NCBI GenBank assembly: GCA_003167475.1
Contig: PMTB01000092.1
Coordinates: 1 to 8,225, forward strand
Origin: a candidate division FCPU426 bacterium
GTDB lineage: Bacteria; Oederibacteriota; PGYV01; Palsa-1178
Direction: 5' to 3'
Length of the DNA stretch: 8,225 nucleotides
Each line of letters begins with the position of its first letter. Position 1 is the stretch's first letter. The translations under genes were made by a program, and so were the position numbers. Shown here in pieces: positions 7,309 through 8,225 of the stretch. The notes beneath the pieces were generated by a model. That model was not told where the DNA came from. It was given only the letters and a program-made list of their open reading frames with translations, and searched no databases.

Positions 7309-7313
7309 CTCCT
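7309..7313 (-). promoter_or_regulatory. Ribosome-binding site deciding the trxB start
   Basis: On the minus strand this reads AGGAG, six bases before the ATG at 7302. It lies within the short gap after the stop of the thioredoxin-fold gene. It selects the 330-residue reading of trxB over a longer frame overlapping the neighbour. Confidence 0.75.
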
Positions 7314-7318
7314 GATTA

Positions 7319-8225
7319 TTATAATTTGAAAAACTTGTTCGCGGATTCCATAAGCCTTTCCTTCGGCAGCACCCCGACCGTTTCACCGGCTTTTACGCCG
7401 TTCTTGAAATAATGCAGCGCAGGGATCGATTGTATGCCATACGCCCCCGCCGTCTTTTGGTTCTCGTCCACATTGATCTTGCCTATAATTATCTTCCCCT
7501 TGTTTTCAGCGGCAATCTGCTCCAAGGACGGCGCAAGCAGCTTGCACGGCATGCACCAGGGGGCCCAAAAATCCACTATAAGGTTTTCGTGTTTTTTCAA
7601 AGCCGCCTCAAAGTTATTATCCGAAAGGTATATGGGCCCTTCTGGGACATCGGCGAGTATCTCGCGCTTGGTTTTTAGTTCCTCTTCTTCCCTGATTATC
7701 TGCGCGAACTTTTCCGGCGCCCCGTATTTTACCGCCTGCATCACAAAAACTTTTTCCTGCTGTACTCCTATTGTGACGGAAGCCATGTCGGAGTTTATCA
7801 TCTGCTGCGGGACCGATGAGACATTGTATTTTTTTGCCAGTTCCTGGTTTTCCATGGACTCCACGCATTCGGAAACCACCATCCCCTTTGATTCCACGGC
7901 TATCTGGTTCGCGAGGAATACGGCCTTCGGGCAGTAAGGGCATGTCGGTGTGACAAAAACCTGCAGGGTGACGGGTTTTTCGATCTTTGCCAAAGCGGCC
8001 TTTGATTCGGCGCTTAATGCCGATTGCCCGCCTGAAACCATACATATGGTGTCTATAAAACTTGACGCCTCATGGCCCAGAGGGGCGCCATTATAAACTA
8101 TCCTGTAGCCTTCGTCGTAGCCTATCAGTATGGAGGGGCTGGTCGAAAGTTTCATCTTCAGGGCTATTTCAGAGTTCATGCCCAGATGCTCCACGATTAT
8201 TCTCGGGTCTATCGCGTGAAGCTCG
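7319..8225 (-). CDS. PDO/glutaredoxin-like module fused to thioredoxin (partial, 5' end outside window)
   Basis: The frame is open to the right edge, so the N-terminus is missing; about 301 residues are visible. Three parts follow in order. First is the tail of one thioredoxin fold, with the cis-proline-like STSPSILIGY and YNGAPLGHEASSFID. Second is a complete fold with VTPTCPYCPKAV (Cys codons 7940-7942 and 7931-7933) and SSVPQQMIN. These two match the layout of protein disulfide oxidoreductases (PDO), which resemble the N-terminal domain of AhpF. Third, after an acidic linker, is a canonical thioredoxin with DFWAPWCMPCK (Cys codons 7553-7555 and 7544-7546) and the cis-proline in IQSIPALHYF. 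It probably reduces protein disulfides or peroxiredoxin-type partners in the cytoplasm, with electrons from TrxB encoded 16 bases downstream. A GTG at 8194 could be read as a start, but PDO-like sequence (LHAIDPRII) continues upstream, so it is not the true start. Whether the first fold has its own CxxC cannot be seen. Confidence 0.87.
   Translation of the reverse strand, partial: ELHAIDPRIIVEHLGMNSEIALKMKLSTSPSILIGYDEGYRIVYNGAPLGHEASSFIDTICMVSGGQSALSAESKAALAKIEKPVTLQVFVTPTCPYCPKAVFLANQIAVESKGMVVSECVESMENQELAKKYNVSSVPQQMINSDMASVTIGVQQEKVFVMQAVKYGAPEKFAQIIREEEELKTKREILADVPEGPIYLSDNNFEAALKKHENLIVDFWAPWCMPCKLLAPSLEQIAAENKGKIIIGKINVDENQKTAGAYGIQSIPALHYFKNGVKAGETVGVLPKERLMESANKFFKL

Noticed and set aside
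7303..7386. Longer trxB start at 7386
   Set aside because: It would overlap the upstream gene by 68 bases, and the added residues do not match the family; AGGAG lies correctly before the ATG at 7302.
8192..8194. GTG start for the thioredoxin-fold gene
   Set aside because: The frame continues open to the window edge with sequence that fits the PDO N-terminal fold, so the gene is cut by the edge and does not start here.

Overview
The window holds five protein-coding genes in two converging blocks. The left block (+ strand) is a tight three-gene unit: aroQ (type II 3-dehydroquinase), a very large membrane protein made of two O-antigen-ligase-like halves plus a C-terminal TPR region, and a YfhO-family GT-C membrane protein. 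The right block (- strand) reads from the right edge: a thioredoxin-fold fusion (PDO/glutaredoxin-like module plus a C-terminal thioredoxin, cut by the window edge), then trxB (thioredoxin reductase). The blocks meet tail to tail across a 93-base gap near 6217-6309. No rRNA, tRNA, CRISPR array, transposase or phage gene was seen.

Left block. Bases 1-221 are non-coding. They hold a degenerate copy of a widespread interspersed repeat (27-66), two T-tracts, a good sigma-70-type promoter (150-177) and a strong ribosome-binding site for aroQ. Both later junctions are ATGA stop/start overlaps (653-656 and 3940-3943), so the three genes are probably one transcript with coupled translation. The ligase-like protein and YfhO are both expected to use lipid-linked sugars on the outer face of the inner membrane. 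They are best read as a surface-glycan ligation or decoration pair. aroQ is a housekeeping shikimate gene that happens to lead the unit.

Right block. The fusion protein and TrxB form an evident thiol-redox pair: NADPH to TrxB (FAD, CATC) to the CPYC and/or WCMPC centres of the fusion protein. PDO-type proteins are typical of anaerobes and thermophiles.

Organism. These are bacterial genes of intermediate GC with frequent ATA (Ile) and AGG (Arg) codons, compact coupled operons and long multi-domain membrane proteins. This suggests an uncultivated, probably anaerobic, Gram-negative-type lineage (for example within the Elusimicrobiota/Omnitrophota/Goldbacteria neighbourhood). That placement is a guess from style and no marker here fixes it. 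The most noteworthy items are the tandem ligase-TPR protein, the PDO-thioredoxin fusion beside trxB, a terminator-like hairpin inside the ligase gene, and a marked TTA-AGG preference for Leu-Arg pairs.
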